In this document: positions 31,601 through 39,100 of the stretch, piece by piece
Position numbering within the stretch: the first letter of the stretch is position 1
How the letters are laid out: the number at the start of each line of letters is the position of its first letter
NCBI RefSeq assembly: GCF_001953975.1
Contig: NZ_MBEJ01000126.1
Location: 1-64,000, forward strand
Reading direction: 5' to 3'
Source of the DNA: Mycobacterium sp. NS-7484
Lineage (GTDB): Bacteria; Actinomycetota; Actinomycetes; Mycobacteriales; Mycobacteriaceae
DNA: 64,000 bases
The notes under the pieces: model-generated
Database searches by the model: none
What the model was told of the DNA's origin: nothing
Seen by the model: only the letters and a program-made list of their open reading frames with translations
Translations under genes and position numbers: made by a program

Positions 31601-34600
31601 CCCGGTCGATCCTCACGCACGATCACCGCAGCCTGATCCACTCCAGCCATACCGGCCAAAACTGCTTGTATCTCCCCCAACTCAACGCGATACCCACGAA
31701 TCTTGACCTGCTCATCAGCCCGACCCAGATACTGCAACTGCCCATCAGCACCCCACCGCGCCACATCCCCGGTGCGATACATCCGCATCCCCGACCCACC
31801 GAACGGACACGCCACAAACCGCGACGCGGTCAGAGGACTGCGACGCACATAGCCGACACCGACCCCATGGCCCGCCACATACAGTTCGCCCACCACTCCC
31901 GTCGGCACCGGACGCAACCACCGATCGAGCACGAACAACGCCGCCGTCGACACCGGCACACCGATCGGCACCACACCGGATCCGGGCACCAGCGGGGCGC
32001 TTATGGTCACGCCCATAGTTGTTTCAGTCGGGCCGTAGGCGTTGACCATCACCCGGCCCGGTGCCCACCGATCCACCACCTCGGGCGCACATGCCTCACC
32101 GGCCACCATCAAAGCCGTCGACTCCAGGCCTTCGGTCGAAAGCATGGCCGCCGCCGAAGGAGTCTGGGTCAATACGCTGATTCGTTCGGCCACGAGAAGA
32201 TCGTGGAAATCCTCCGCGGAGGCCACCACCGACTCGGGTACCACGACCAACCGACCACCGTGCAAGAGCGCGCCCCAGGTCTCCCACGCCGAAACATCGA
32301 ACGCCAGAGAATGGCACAGGGGCCAGGCGCCGCCCAGAGGTACACGAAGTCCGGACAGCATCAGTTGGGTGATGTTGTGGTGGGTGATGGCTACTCCCTT
32401 CGGCACACCGGTGGTGCCGGAGGTGTAGATGACGTAGGCGACGTCGTCGGGTGACGGCGCCGGTAAGGCGGCGCTCGACCTCGAATCGATTCTGGGATCG
32501 TCGACGTCGATGACCGGCACGCCGTGGCCGAGCAAGCGGTCGGCCAATCCACTGTTGGTGATCACCGCAATCGGCGCAGCATCAGCGAGCACGAATTCGA
32601 TCCGGGCGTCGGGATGCACCGGATCGATCGGCAGGTAGGCCGCACCTGACTTCAGCACCGCGAGGATCGACACAACCGCCTTGTCAGATCGCTCCAAGAG
32701 CACGGCTACGCAATTGCCGGGCCCGGCACCATGTTCGATCAGTTCGTGCGCCAATCGGTCTGACGCCTCATCCAGTTCCCGGTAGGTCATCGAGTGCCCG
32801 GCAAACGTCACCGCGAGCGCCCCGGGGGCCTTGGCGACCTGCCGGGCGTACACGGCTGGAACCGATGCCGGCTGCATCGGTGTCACCAGCACCGCCCGGT
32901 TACTGACCGCATCCAACCGCACCTGATCAGACTCGTCGAGCAGGTCGACCGACGACCACCGCCGCGTCGGGTCGGCGGTCATCGCCGTCACGACCCGCTG
33001 CAATCGGGCGATCAGGTTTTCGATACTGGCCCGGTCGAAGACATCCGTGCGGAACTCCACGTTCCCGCCGATGCCGGCGGCGGCTCCGGAGTCGTCAAAA
33101 CGCTCTCCCAGGGAGAACACCAGATCCATTCGGGCCGTGCGGGTGTCCACCGGCAGTGCCGTTACCTGCGCATCGCCCAGCACTGCCGCGGCGGTCGGAT
33201 CATCGCCGAAGTTCTGCCAGGCCAAGGTGACCTGCACAAGGGGGTGATGAGTCAGGCTGCGGGTGGGGTTTATCCGGTCCACCACCACCTCGAACGGCAC
33301 ATCCTGGTGTTCGTAGGCGGCCAGGGCCTGCCCACGGACCTGGGCCAGCAGATCGGCGACGGTGGGATCTCCGTCGAGATCCACCCGTAGTACCAGCGTG
33401 TTGACGAAGAACCCGACCAGCCCGTCGAGTGCTGGATCACCCCGCCCGGCGATCGGAAACCCCACTGCCACATCAGTACTGGAACTGAGCGTACCCAGCA
33501 GCATCGCCAATGCGGTCTGCACGACCATGAAACTGGTGGCGTCGTGTTCCCGTGCCACCCGAGCGATCTGTCGCTGAACCTCGGCCGGCCATTGCACCTC
33601 TACGGTAGCGCCGCGGAAATCGGCCACCGGCGGATAGGGCCGATCCGTCGGCAGCTCCAATCGCTCGGGCAGCCCCGCCAGCGCGGCCTGCCAGTATGCG
33701 GTCTGCCGAGAGATGCGACTGTCGCCGTCATCCAGATCACCGAGGAAGTTGCGTTGCCACAACGCATAATCCACGTACTGGACAGGCAGCGGCGCCCACT
33801 CCGGCGGGTGGCCCGCGCATCGGCTGACGTACGCCGTCCGCAGATCCGTCACCAACGGCGTCACCGACCACCCGTCGGCGGCGATGTGGTGCACCACGAC
33901 GACCAGGACATGACTTTCCTCGGCGACGCGGAACAACGTGACCCGCAAAGGAATCTCGGCAGCCAAGTCGAAAGTGCGGGCCTGGGCCGCGTCGATCGCC
34001 GCCGCCAGTTGCGCCGCCGACCAGTCACGCCCGTCGATGACCTGCCAGCCGAAGTCGGCCTGCTCGGCCGGCATCACCACTTGCTGCGGTACTCCCTCGA
34101 CCGCCGCGAACAGGGTGCGCAGGGTTTCCTGCCGCCCGACGACGTCGGCGAACGCCCGGCCCAGAGCCGCGGCATCCAGCCGCCCGTCGATACGCAGTGC
34201 CGCCGCCATGTTGTAAATGGCCGAGGGGCCCTGCAATTGGTCGAGGAACCACAGGCGCTGCTGCGCGTAGGACAACGGCAGCACGGCGGGGCGGTCGGCC
34301 GCGACCAACGGTTCGCGCCCGCCTGAGCCGGTGCCGACGCGAGTTGCCAACTGTGCCACCGTGGGCGACTCGAACACCGCCCGCACTGCGACATCGGCAT
34401 TCAGGCTGGTGTTGATCGAGTTGACCACCCGGGTTGCCGACAGCGAATCACCGCCGAGGTCGAAGAACGAGTCGTCGACACCGACGCGGGTGAGTCCGAG
34501 TATCTCGGCGTAGATGCCGACCAGGATTTCCTCGACCGCAGTGCTCGGCGCCCGGTAGGAATCTGCATCGACGTATTCCGGCGCAGGCAAAGCGCGTTTG

Positions 34601-36159
34601 TCCAGCTTCCCGTTGACGGTCAACGGGAGCGCGTCGAGTACCACCACCGTCGCCGGCACCATGTAGGACGGCAACCGCTCGGCCAACGCGGCACGTATCG
34701 CCCCGCAATCGACTGCCGTCGGGGCGGTTTCGGTGACATAGCCGACCAGACGCTTGTCTCCGAGGTTGTCCTCACGGGCGATCACCGCCGCTTGGTCGAC
34801 ACCCGGTAGACCGGCCAGCGCCGATTGAACCTCACCGAGTTCGATGCGATAGCCGCGGATCTTGACCTGTTCATCGGCCCGGCCCAGGTATTCCAACTGG
34901 CCGTCGACGCCCCACCGCACCAGGTCGCCCGTGCGGTACATCCGCGCCCCCGGCCCACCGAACGGGCAGGCCACGAAACGGGCGGCGGTCAGCCCGCTGC
35001 GGTGCACATAACCGACTCCCACACCACGGCCGGCGACGTACAACTCCCCGACCACGCCCACCGGCACCGGGGAAAACCATTGATCGAGTACGAACAACGC
35101 CGCACCGGGCACCGGGCCCCCGATGGGGACGACTCTGGTCGCCCCGTCCTCTGTCCCGTCCAGTGGAGCACTGATCGTGGCATACACCGTCGTCTCGGTC
35201 GGTCCATAGGCGTTGATCGTCAACCGATCACCCGACCACCGGTCGACCAACTCCGGCGGACACGCCTCGCCTGCCACCACCAGCGCAACCGATTCCAAAC
35301 CCTCCGGTGCGATCATCCCGGCGGCCGAGGGCGTCTGACTCAACACCGTGACGTGCTCGGTCACCAGCAAGTCGTGCAGGTCGTGGGGCGATCGCGCCAC
35401 ATGCTCGGGCACCACGACCAGACGGCCCCCGTGCAACAGGGCACCGAAGATGTCCCACACCGAGACGTCGAACACCAGCGAGTGCCACTGCGTCCAGACA
35501 TGGTCCGGGCCGGCCAAGACCGGATCCACCGACTCGATCAACTGAGTGACGTTCTGATGAGTGATCGCCACCCCTTTCGGGACACCGGTGGTGCCCGAGG
35601 TGTAGATGACATAGGCGAGGTCGTCGGCAGCTGCTCCAGGCAGTCCGCTGACCGGATAACTGTCGATCCGGGAATCGTCGACGTCGATGACCACCAACTC
35701 GATGCTGTCCAGCCGCGAGGCCAGCTCAGCGGAAGTCAACGCAACGATCGGCGCGGCGTCGTCGATCATGAACGTCATCCGTGCATCGGGCAGACCTGGG
35801 TCGATGGGCAGATAGGCTGCCCCAGATTTCAGCACGGCCAAGATCGACACGATCGCCTGCAGAGAGTGTTCCAGTAACAGCGCGACGAATTCACCGGGGC
35901 CGACACCCAGTCCGATCAACGAGTGCGCCAACTGGTTCGATGCCTCATCGAGTTCCCGGTAGGTCATCGTTCGGCCGTCACAGGTGACTGCAGCTGCCTC
36001 CGGCGCGCGAGTCACCTGCTCAGCGAACAGAGCCGGAATCGACGCGGGAGCCACCGGTGCGGTCAGCACCGCACGGTTGCCCATCTCGAACAGCCCGGCA
36101 TGCTCGTCCTCGTCGAGGAAATCCAGCGACGACAGCCGCCGACTCAGATCAGCGGTCAT
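22690..36159 (-). CDS. Non-ribosomal peptide synthetase, modules 6-9 with terminal thioesterase
   Basis: 4489 residues: A6-T6 | C7-A7-T7 | C8-A8-MT8-T8 | C9-A9-T9 | TE. It starts directly with an adenylation domain, so its first condensation domain is the last domain of the upstream NRPS; the genes overlap by 4 bp (ATGA). Approximate landmarks: A6 40-560, T6 570, C7 HHIAADG 757, A7 1100-1600, T7 1625, C8 1810, A8 2157-2600, MT8 SAM motif EIGVGSG 2672, T8 3095 (GGHS), C9 3285, A9 3632-4130, T9 4153, TE Ser in GWSFGG 4284 with Asp in LMDA and His in CTHYEMF. Nine-residue specificity codes (GrsA positions 235, 236, 239, 278, 299, 301, 322, 330, 331): A6 DVWSVAAVY, A7 DVWTMAAMG, A8 DYWSIAGVY, A9 DFWTLGAVY. 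None equals a textbook code. A6 and A7 resemble each other; A8 resembles A3/A4 of the partner protein. A8 has Cys instead of Tyr in the A5 core (NGCGPTE). No epimerisation domain is visible. Confidence 0.95.
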   Translation of the reverse strand: MTADLSRRLSSLDFLDEDEHAGLFEMGNRAVLTAPVAPASIPALFAEQVTRAPEAAAVTCDGRTMTYRELDEASNQLAHSLIGLGVGPGEFVALLLEHSLQAIVSILAVLKSGAAYLPIDPGLPDARMTFMIDDAAPIVALTSAELASRLDSIELVVIDVDDSRIDSYPVSGLPGAAADDLAYVIYTSGTTGVPKGVAITHQNVTQLIESVDPVLAGPDHVWTQWHSLVFDVSVWDIFGALLHGGRLVVVPEHVARSPHDLHDLLVTEHVTVLSQTPSAAGMIAPEGLESVALVVAGEACPPELVDRWSGDRLTINAYGPTETTVYATISAPLDGTEDGATRVVPIGGPVPGAALFVLDQWFSPVPVGVVGELYVAGRGVGVGYVHRSGLTAARFVACPFGGPGARMYRTGDLVRWGVDGQLEYLGRADEQVKIRGYRIELGEVQSALAGLPGVDQAAVIAREDNLGDKRLVGYVTETAPTAVDCGAIRAALAERLPSYMVPATVVVLDALPLTVNGKLDKRALPAPEYVDADSYRAPSTAVEEILVGIYAEILGLTRVGVDDSFFDLGGDSLSATRVVNSINTSLNADVAVRAVFESPTVAQLATRVGTGSGGREPLVAADRPAVLPLSYAQQRLWFLDQLQGPSAIYNMAAALRIDGRLDAAALGRAFADVVGRQETLRTLFAAVEGVPQQVVMPAEQADFGWQVIDGRDWSAAQLAAAIDAAQARTFDLAAEIPLRVTLFRVAEESHVLVVVVHHIAADGWSVTPLVTDLRTAYVSRCAGHPPEWAPLPVQYVDYALWQRNFLGDLDDGDSRISRQTAYWQAALAGLPERLELPTDRPYPPVADFRGATVEVQWPAEVQRQIARVAREHDATSFMVVQTALAMLLGTLSSSTDVAVGFPIAGRGDPALDGLVGFFVNTLVLRVDLDGDPTVADLLAQVRGQALAAYEHQDVPFEVVVDRINPTRSLTHHPLVQVTLAWQNFGDDPTAAAVLGDAQVTALPVDTRTARMDLVFSLGERFDDSGAAAGIGGNVEFRTDVFDRASIENLIARLQRVVTAMTADPTRRWSSVDLLDESDQVRLDAVSNRAVLVTPMQPASVPAVYARQVAKAPGALAVTFAGHSMTYRELDEASDRLAHELIEHGAGPGNCVAVLLERSDKAVVSILAVLKSGAAYLPIDPVHPDARIEFVLADAAPIAVITNSGLADRLLGHGVPVIDVDDPRIDSRSSAALPAPSPDDVAYVIYTSGTTGVPKGVAITHHNITQLMLSGLRVPLGGAWPLCHSLAFDVSAWETWGALLHGGRLVVVPESVVASAEDFHDLLVAERISVLTQTPSAAAMLSTEGLESTALMVAGEACAPEVVDRWAPGRVMVNAYGPTETTMGVTISAPLVPGSGVVPIGVPVSTAALFVLDRWLRPVPTGVVGELYVAGHGVGVGYVRRSPLTASRFVACPFGGSGMRMYRTGDVARWGADGQLQYLGRADEQVKIRGYRVELGEIQAVLAGMAGVDQAAVIVREDRPGDKRLVGYVTETTSATADLNDVRTRLVQRLPGYMVPAAVMVLEALPLTVNGKLDKRALPAPDYSDVDRYRAPTTAVEEILVGIYAQVLGLPRVGIDDSFFELGGDSLSAMRLIAAINTSLDAELAVRTLFDAPTVAGLAPRIGAGSGGLPALVARPRPDVVPLSYAQNRMWFVNRIEGEVATYNMPTAYRISGALDTAALRAALADVVGRHESLRTLFPAAEGVPRQVVVPAEQADFGWRIVDAGDWPVARLTEAVTAEVGHNFDLATEIPLRAMVFRVADGEHVLVAVVHHIAADGWSIGPLVRDLGMAYAARSAGHAPDWVPLPVQYVDYTLCQRDHLGDLTDADSPIAAQVAYWERELSGLPELLELPTDRPYPPVADYRGSSVAIDWPAALQEQVARVAREHNATGFMVVQAALSLLLSRLSANTDVAVGFPIAGRRDPALDELVGFFVNTLVLRVDLAGDPTVAELLEQVRARSLAAYENQDVPFEVLVERLNPTRSLTHHPLIQTMFAWQNFPGLDGDPSAALALGDVQAAPLAAQTHSARMDLVFFLREHWTESGAPAGIWGTVEFRTDVFDAVTIETLVGRLQRVLTVMTSDPSRRLSSVGVVDPAECARLDILGHRDVLSGPVATASIPALFAAQVDRAPEAVALRFEGRSWTYLELDEASNRLAHMLIDDGVGPGQYVALLMARSARAIVSILGILKTGAAYLPIDPAHPQGRVQFMLADCRPVAAVTTADLADRLDDGAFTVIDVHDPRIDAQPSTALTDPAPEDLAYVIYTSGTTGRPKGVAVTHQNVTRLFDGHFAGLEMGPHQVWSACSSLAFDYSVWEIWGALLHGSRLVVVPEQTTRSPQELHALAIAEEVTVLSQTPSAVGMLSPTGLESATLIVAAEACPREVVDRWAPGRVMLNGCGPTETTVYATVSAPLQVGSGAVPIGLPVPGAALFVLDRFLRPVPQGVVGELYVAGRGVGVGYVRRPGLTGSRFVACPFGIPGARMYRTGDLVSWGSDGQLYYGGRADEQVKIRGYRIELGEITAVLTAEPRVAQAVTVAHASASTTGEKQLVSYVVLDKERMLVREPAREIALVEQWQGVYGDLYTGESFTEGAPTELGEDFGGWNSSYTGDPIPLDEMRDWRSDTVNRILNLRPQRVLEIGVGSGLLLTQVAPECVEYWGTDFSAPTIQTLQAGVSGEQWADRVRLRVQPADAEDGLPAGHFDVVVLNSVIQYFPSAGYLLDVLAIAMRALAPGGALFLGDVRHLSLLRAFTTGVVCADSSGDEDGAAVAERVRREMLAEQELLLAPEFFVALPEHLPDVTAVELQLKEMRAVNELSRYRYEVVLRKGPAPVYSVAHLPSEPWERFGSLAGLERHLRTQRPSELRVTGVPHAGIWSDVAMAHALAEPGDRLTVGELHSRARSCAEAVLPHECHRLGRELGYRTAVTWSPTDGLVDVILTRAVVETGTPPTLADVYLPQSAVGSLAAYVNDPAAIERVAELRAFAGDRLPDYMVPAAIMVLDSLPLTVNGKLDHRALPAPEFSSGTAYRTPRDERERLLASLFGEVLGISRVGIDDSFFDLGGHSLSATRLIARIRLELRVDIPIKALFDAPSVAALAEWIRLHAAQHDGPPLHAYARPPVVPLSYAQQRLWFLDQLQGPSPVYNMPAAYRISGTLDAEALGRALRDVVSRHESLRTVFAAPDGVPQQVVLPVDRVDFNWQVVDAEDWPVERITETVGAEVGHSFDLETEIPLRAKLLRVGADEHVLTVVVHHIAADGSSIRPLMRDLGVAYACRCAGLAPEWEPLPVQYVDYTLWQREHLGDLGDADSVISAQVAYWEKALAGLPERLELPTVRPYPQVADHRGASVAVDWPAELQQGIAQLARLHDATSFMVMQAALAILLSKLSASSDVAVGFPIAGRRDPALEDLVGFFVNTLVLRVDLSGDPTVAALLEQVRARSLAAYEHQDVPFEVLVDRLNPSRSLTHHPLIQVLFAWQNFAVKESGESASVSLLNDVRISPLSADTHSARMDLAFSLEERFSPAGEPAGIGGMVEFRTDVFDAAGIRVLVDRLRRVVQALIVDPDRAVSSVDLLDGAEQSFVEEVGNWKSLTESVPAKSVPELFAHQVAHSRETTALSFTGGSMSYRELDEASNQLAHLLIDRGVGAGMCVALLFSRSAEAIIAMLAVLKTGAAYLAIDPALPDARVQFMIGDSMPAVAITTAAAAGRLAGFALPVIDIGSAEIAGYPTTAVPPASASDIAYLIYTSGTTGTPKGVAISHHSLAHLAASMPTGLPAKQVWTQCHSYAFDFSVWEIWAALLTGGRLVVVPEDVAASPAEFHDFLVAQQVNVLTQTPSAVAALAPEGLESVALLLGGEACSSDVVDRWAPDRVVINAYGPTEATVYASMSAPLVPASGVVPIGAPVSTAALFVLDQWLRPVPAGVTGELYVAGRGVACGYLGRSDLTGSRFVACPFGGPGTRMYRTGDVVRWGADGQLQYLGRADEQVKIRGYRVELGEIQAVLAGMAGVDQAAVIVREDRPGDKRLVAYATETTSGTVDPERLRADLAERLPAYLVPAAVVVVNALPLTSSGKLDTRALPAPEYRLGVYQAPGTPTEQILAGVYAEVLGLDRVSIDDSFFDLGGDSLSAMRAVAAINKALDTQLAVRVMFDAPSVRSLARQVGRADSEQEVVPVDVLKDGAGVPLWCIHDGFGLSWSYRALGEYLDGPITGLNQVPHDDESEPVTIRHMAEQYADRLQALHPEGPYQLLGWSFGGVVAHEVAIELQRRGCEVQRLILMDAALNLNKARGLRVGGYRTVAKNHALAEGLVLEYMLGSNHIEVPTHRRPLGYRRVEKMAEQHRDSGFVPPPRALVEFMVKSLTANQLRLLDHEPEVFDGDVVIFSASSQRPGDNAGTTIRSRWRRMRNRAAVRSHLQSWRPFVTGNITAHPVDCTHYEMFTGASLRQYGNLLKLSLENG
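24001..24221 (-). repeat. Near-identical intragenic repeat, copy in A9
   Basis: About 221 bp in the C-terminal part of the module-9 adenylation domain that matches 31603-31823 (module 7) at an offset of exactly 7602 bp. I count three mismatches, and about 158 bp (roughly 23999-24156) are identical. Homology between these modules outside the block is much lower, so this looks like recent gene conversion. Confidence 0.85.
31603..31823 (-). repeat. Near-identical intragenic repeat, copy in A7
   Basis: Partner of the block at 24001-24221. It covers the adenylation-domain stretch from the RTGD core region through the KIRGYRVELGEIQ segment to the REDRPGDKRLV segment, downstream of the specificity-determining pocket. 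Confidence 0.85.
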
Positions 36160-36185
36160 GACAGCCCCTCCACCTCGGCGGTCAT
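36149..36185 (-). repeat. Short direct repeat at the NRPS1/NRPS2 split
   Basis: On the plus strand TCAGCGGTCAT (36149-36159) recurs 26 bp away as TCGGCGGTCAT (36175-36185); read on the coding strand, each encodes MTA(D/E). The 26 nt from the first to the second ATG include the NRPS1 C-terminal codons, an SD-like GGAGGGG and the ATGA stop/start overlap. Removing 26 nt would join the two genes in one frame with the same C-A linker wording seen inside other modules (AMTAD...RRLSS). Confidence 0.8.
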
Positions 36186-39100
36186 CGCCACCAAAACCCG
36201 ACGTAACCGTTCAACCAACCGCTCAACGCTTCTCGCGTCGAATACATCGCTGCGAAACTCCACCGTGCCTCCAATCCCGGCCGGTTCGCCGGTTGAGCTC
36301 CACCGTTCCCCCAGGGCGAAGGTGAGATCCGTTCGCGCTGTATGGGTTGCCGCGGTCATCGGAGTGACGCGTACGTCGCCCAGGGCCAGTCCGGCGGCGG
36401 GATCGGTGCTGTGCTGCCAGGCCAGGTTCTGCCACGACAGGATCACCTGCACCAGCGGGTGGTGGGTCAAGGACCGGGCCGGCCGGAGTCGATCGACGAG
36501 CACCTCGAACGGCACGTCCTGATGCTCCAAGGCGGCCAGACCGCGTTGCCGTACCTGGTCGAGCAACTCGGCAACGGTGGGGTCACCGCCCAGGTCGACC
36601 CGAAGGACCAGGGTGTTGACGAAGAAGCCGACCAGGTCGTCCAGTGCCGGGTCGGTACGCCCGGCGACGGTGATCCCCACCGCCACATCCGAAGTGGCGC
36701 CGAGCTTCGACAGCAGTAGCGCCAGCGCAGCCTGGACCACCATGAAGCTGGTGGCATTGTGCTGCCGCGCCACCGCGGTGACCCTTTGCTGCAAGTCGGC
36801 CGGCCAGTCCACCGCCACACTGGCGCCGCGGTAGTCGGCCACGGCCGGGTAGGGCCGATCTGTGGGTAGCTGCAGCCGCTCGGGCAGGCCGGCCAGTGCT
36901 TCTCGCCAGTAATTCAACTGTGCAGCGATGCGGCTGCCACCGTCGGTGAGCTCGCCGAGATGCTCGCGCTGCCACAAGGCGTAATCGGCGTACTGCACCG
37001 GCAGCGGAGTCCAGGCCGGCTCCCGACCCTCACAACGACGGGCGTAGGCCGCGCCCAGATCAGCCACCAGTGGAGTGACCGACCAACCGTCGGCAGCGAT
37101 ATGGTGCACCACGGCCGCGAGCACATGTTCGTTCTCGGCGACCTCGAAAAGGGTGGCCTGTAAAGGTATTTCGTCGGCCAGTCGGAAGGGGTGGCGCGCC
37201 ACCGCGCCGATCTCCTCTGTCAACCGGTCATCTGACCATCGGGAGGCGTCGACGACCCGCCAACGCAGCTGGGCATCCTCGGGTGCCACGACCGTCTGCT
37301 GCGGTATCCCATCCGAAACCGTGAACAGTGTGCGCAGGCTCTCATGTCGGCCGACGACATCCGTCAGCGCTTGACCGAGCGCCCCCACGTCCAGATCGCC
37401 GCTCAGCCGCAGCGCGACGGCCATGTTGTAGACCGGCGACGGCCCCTGCAGCTGATCGAAGAACCACAACCGTTGCTGCGCATAGGACAACGGGATGAAG
37501 TCGGGGCGGGTAACCGCCCGAAGGGCAGGACGGGCTCCGTCGCACTGATGTCGCTCCAGGTACTCCGCGAGGCTTGCGGCGGTCGGCGCGTCGAACAGGT
37601 ACCGCACCGGCACCTCGCGGCCCACCGCCGACTGCAGCCGTGCACTGACCCGAGTCGCGGTCAACGAATCTCCGCCCAAGGCGAAGAAGTCGTCATCGAG
37701 ACCGACCTGCTCAAGACCGAGCACGTCGGCGAATGCCTGGGTGATCGCCTTTTCGATCGGTGTCTGTGGCGCCCGGAAGGCGGTAGCGGCAAACACCGGT
37801 TCGGGCAACGCTTTACGGTCGATCTTTCCCGAGGTGGTGAGCGGGAACTCCTCCAGCACCATGATCTGACTCGGCACCATGTACTCGGGGAGCCGTTCTG
37901 CCAACCACTGGCGTACCACGCTGACCTTGCTGTTGGCATCGGGATCGTTGGCGTAAGAGCTTCGCTGCCGGCTACCGGGACGCGGCACATAGAGATCTGT
38001 GAGTACCCCTGCGGCCGCCGCGCCTTCCTCTGAAATGAAGACCGCATCGACGGTGCCCGGCTGAGCGCCCCAGGTCACCGCGACCCGATATCCCGCGGCC
38101 TCGCCCAATCGGTAAATCTGCTCGGGCGTGACCGGGTCAGCCGGGGCGGTCACCTCGGTCAGCGGGAGGCCAGCGGCCAAAGCCTGTTCAGCCATCACGT
38201 CGGCAATCACGCCGTCCCGCGGAATCGCGATGACGCGCACCATGTTCGGGCGTTGCGACGTCAACTCGACATGCAGCCCACTCAACCCCGCGCAGTCGCT
38301 CCACACCCACGCTGGGGCGGTCGCCGGCGAGCACATCTGCACCGGCGCCTTGTGGATGACGACGTCGTAGCGGTAGTGGGTCAGCTCATTCGCGGATTCA
38401 CCGCGTTTGACCTGGATGTCCAAACCGGCCACGACCGAGTTCTCTGCCGCCCAGGTGGTGAAGAACTCTGGCGCCAAGAGCAATTCCGGATCACCGAGCA
38501 GTGCTCGCTGGACCCGCTGGCGGATATCGTCAGGGTCTTCGCTCGCGTTCCGGGCCAGTGCCACCCCGGTCTGGAAAGCACCTTGCAGACTGTGGTTGCG
38601 TACGTCGCCGAGGAACAGCCGGCCGCCGGGTGCCAAGAGTTCGACAGCTTTGCCGATGACCTCGGACAGATATGCGGCATTGGGGAAGTACTGAACGACC
38701 GAGTTGAGGACGATGGTATCGAAGTGATTCGCGCGCAGACCATCGGTCACGTGGGCCGGCTGGGCCAGTAGTTGCACGTGGTTCCGCCACGGAACCTGCA
38801 TGCGCTCAAGCGAATCCGCCAAGGATTCCATTGCCACGGCCGACATGTCGGTGCCTACATACTGTTCACAGTGTGGCGCCACCTGCGACAGGATCAGACC
38901 TGAGCCCGCGCCGATCTCCAGCACGCGCCGCGGCCGCAGTGCCAGAATTCGATCCACGGTGGCCGAACGCCACTCCCGCATCTGCGCGAGCGGGATCGCC
39001 GCGCCGGTGTAGCTGCTGTTCCATCCTCGGAAATCGCTGCCGAACTCCGGAGTCTCGGCCTGCGCGTCGTACAGTTCGTCGTACATCTGCTGCCACTGAT

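Noticed and set aside
29155..32454. A 1099-residue open frame on the plus strand
   Set aside because: It lies antisense inside NRPS2, is rich in His, Arg and Gln, and repeats in step with the NRPS modules: an artefact of high-GC codon use on the other strand.
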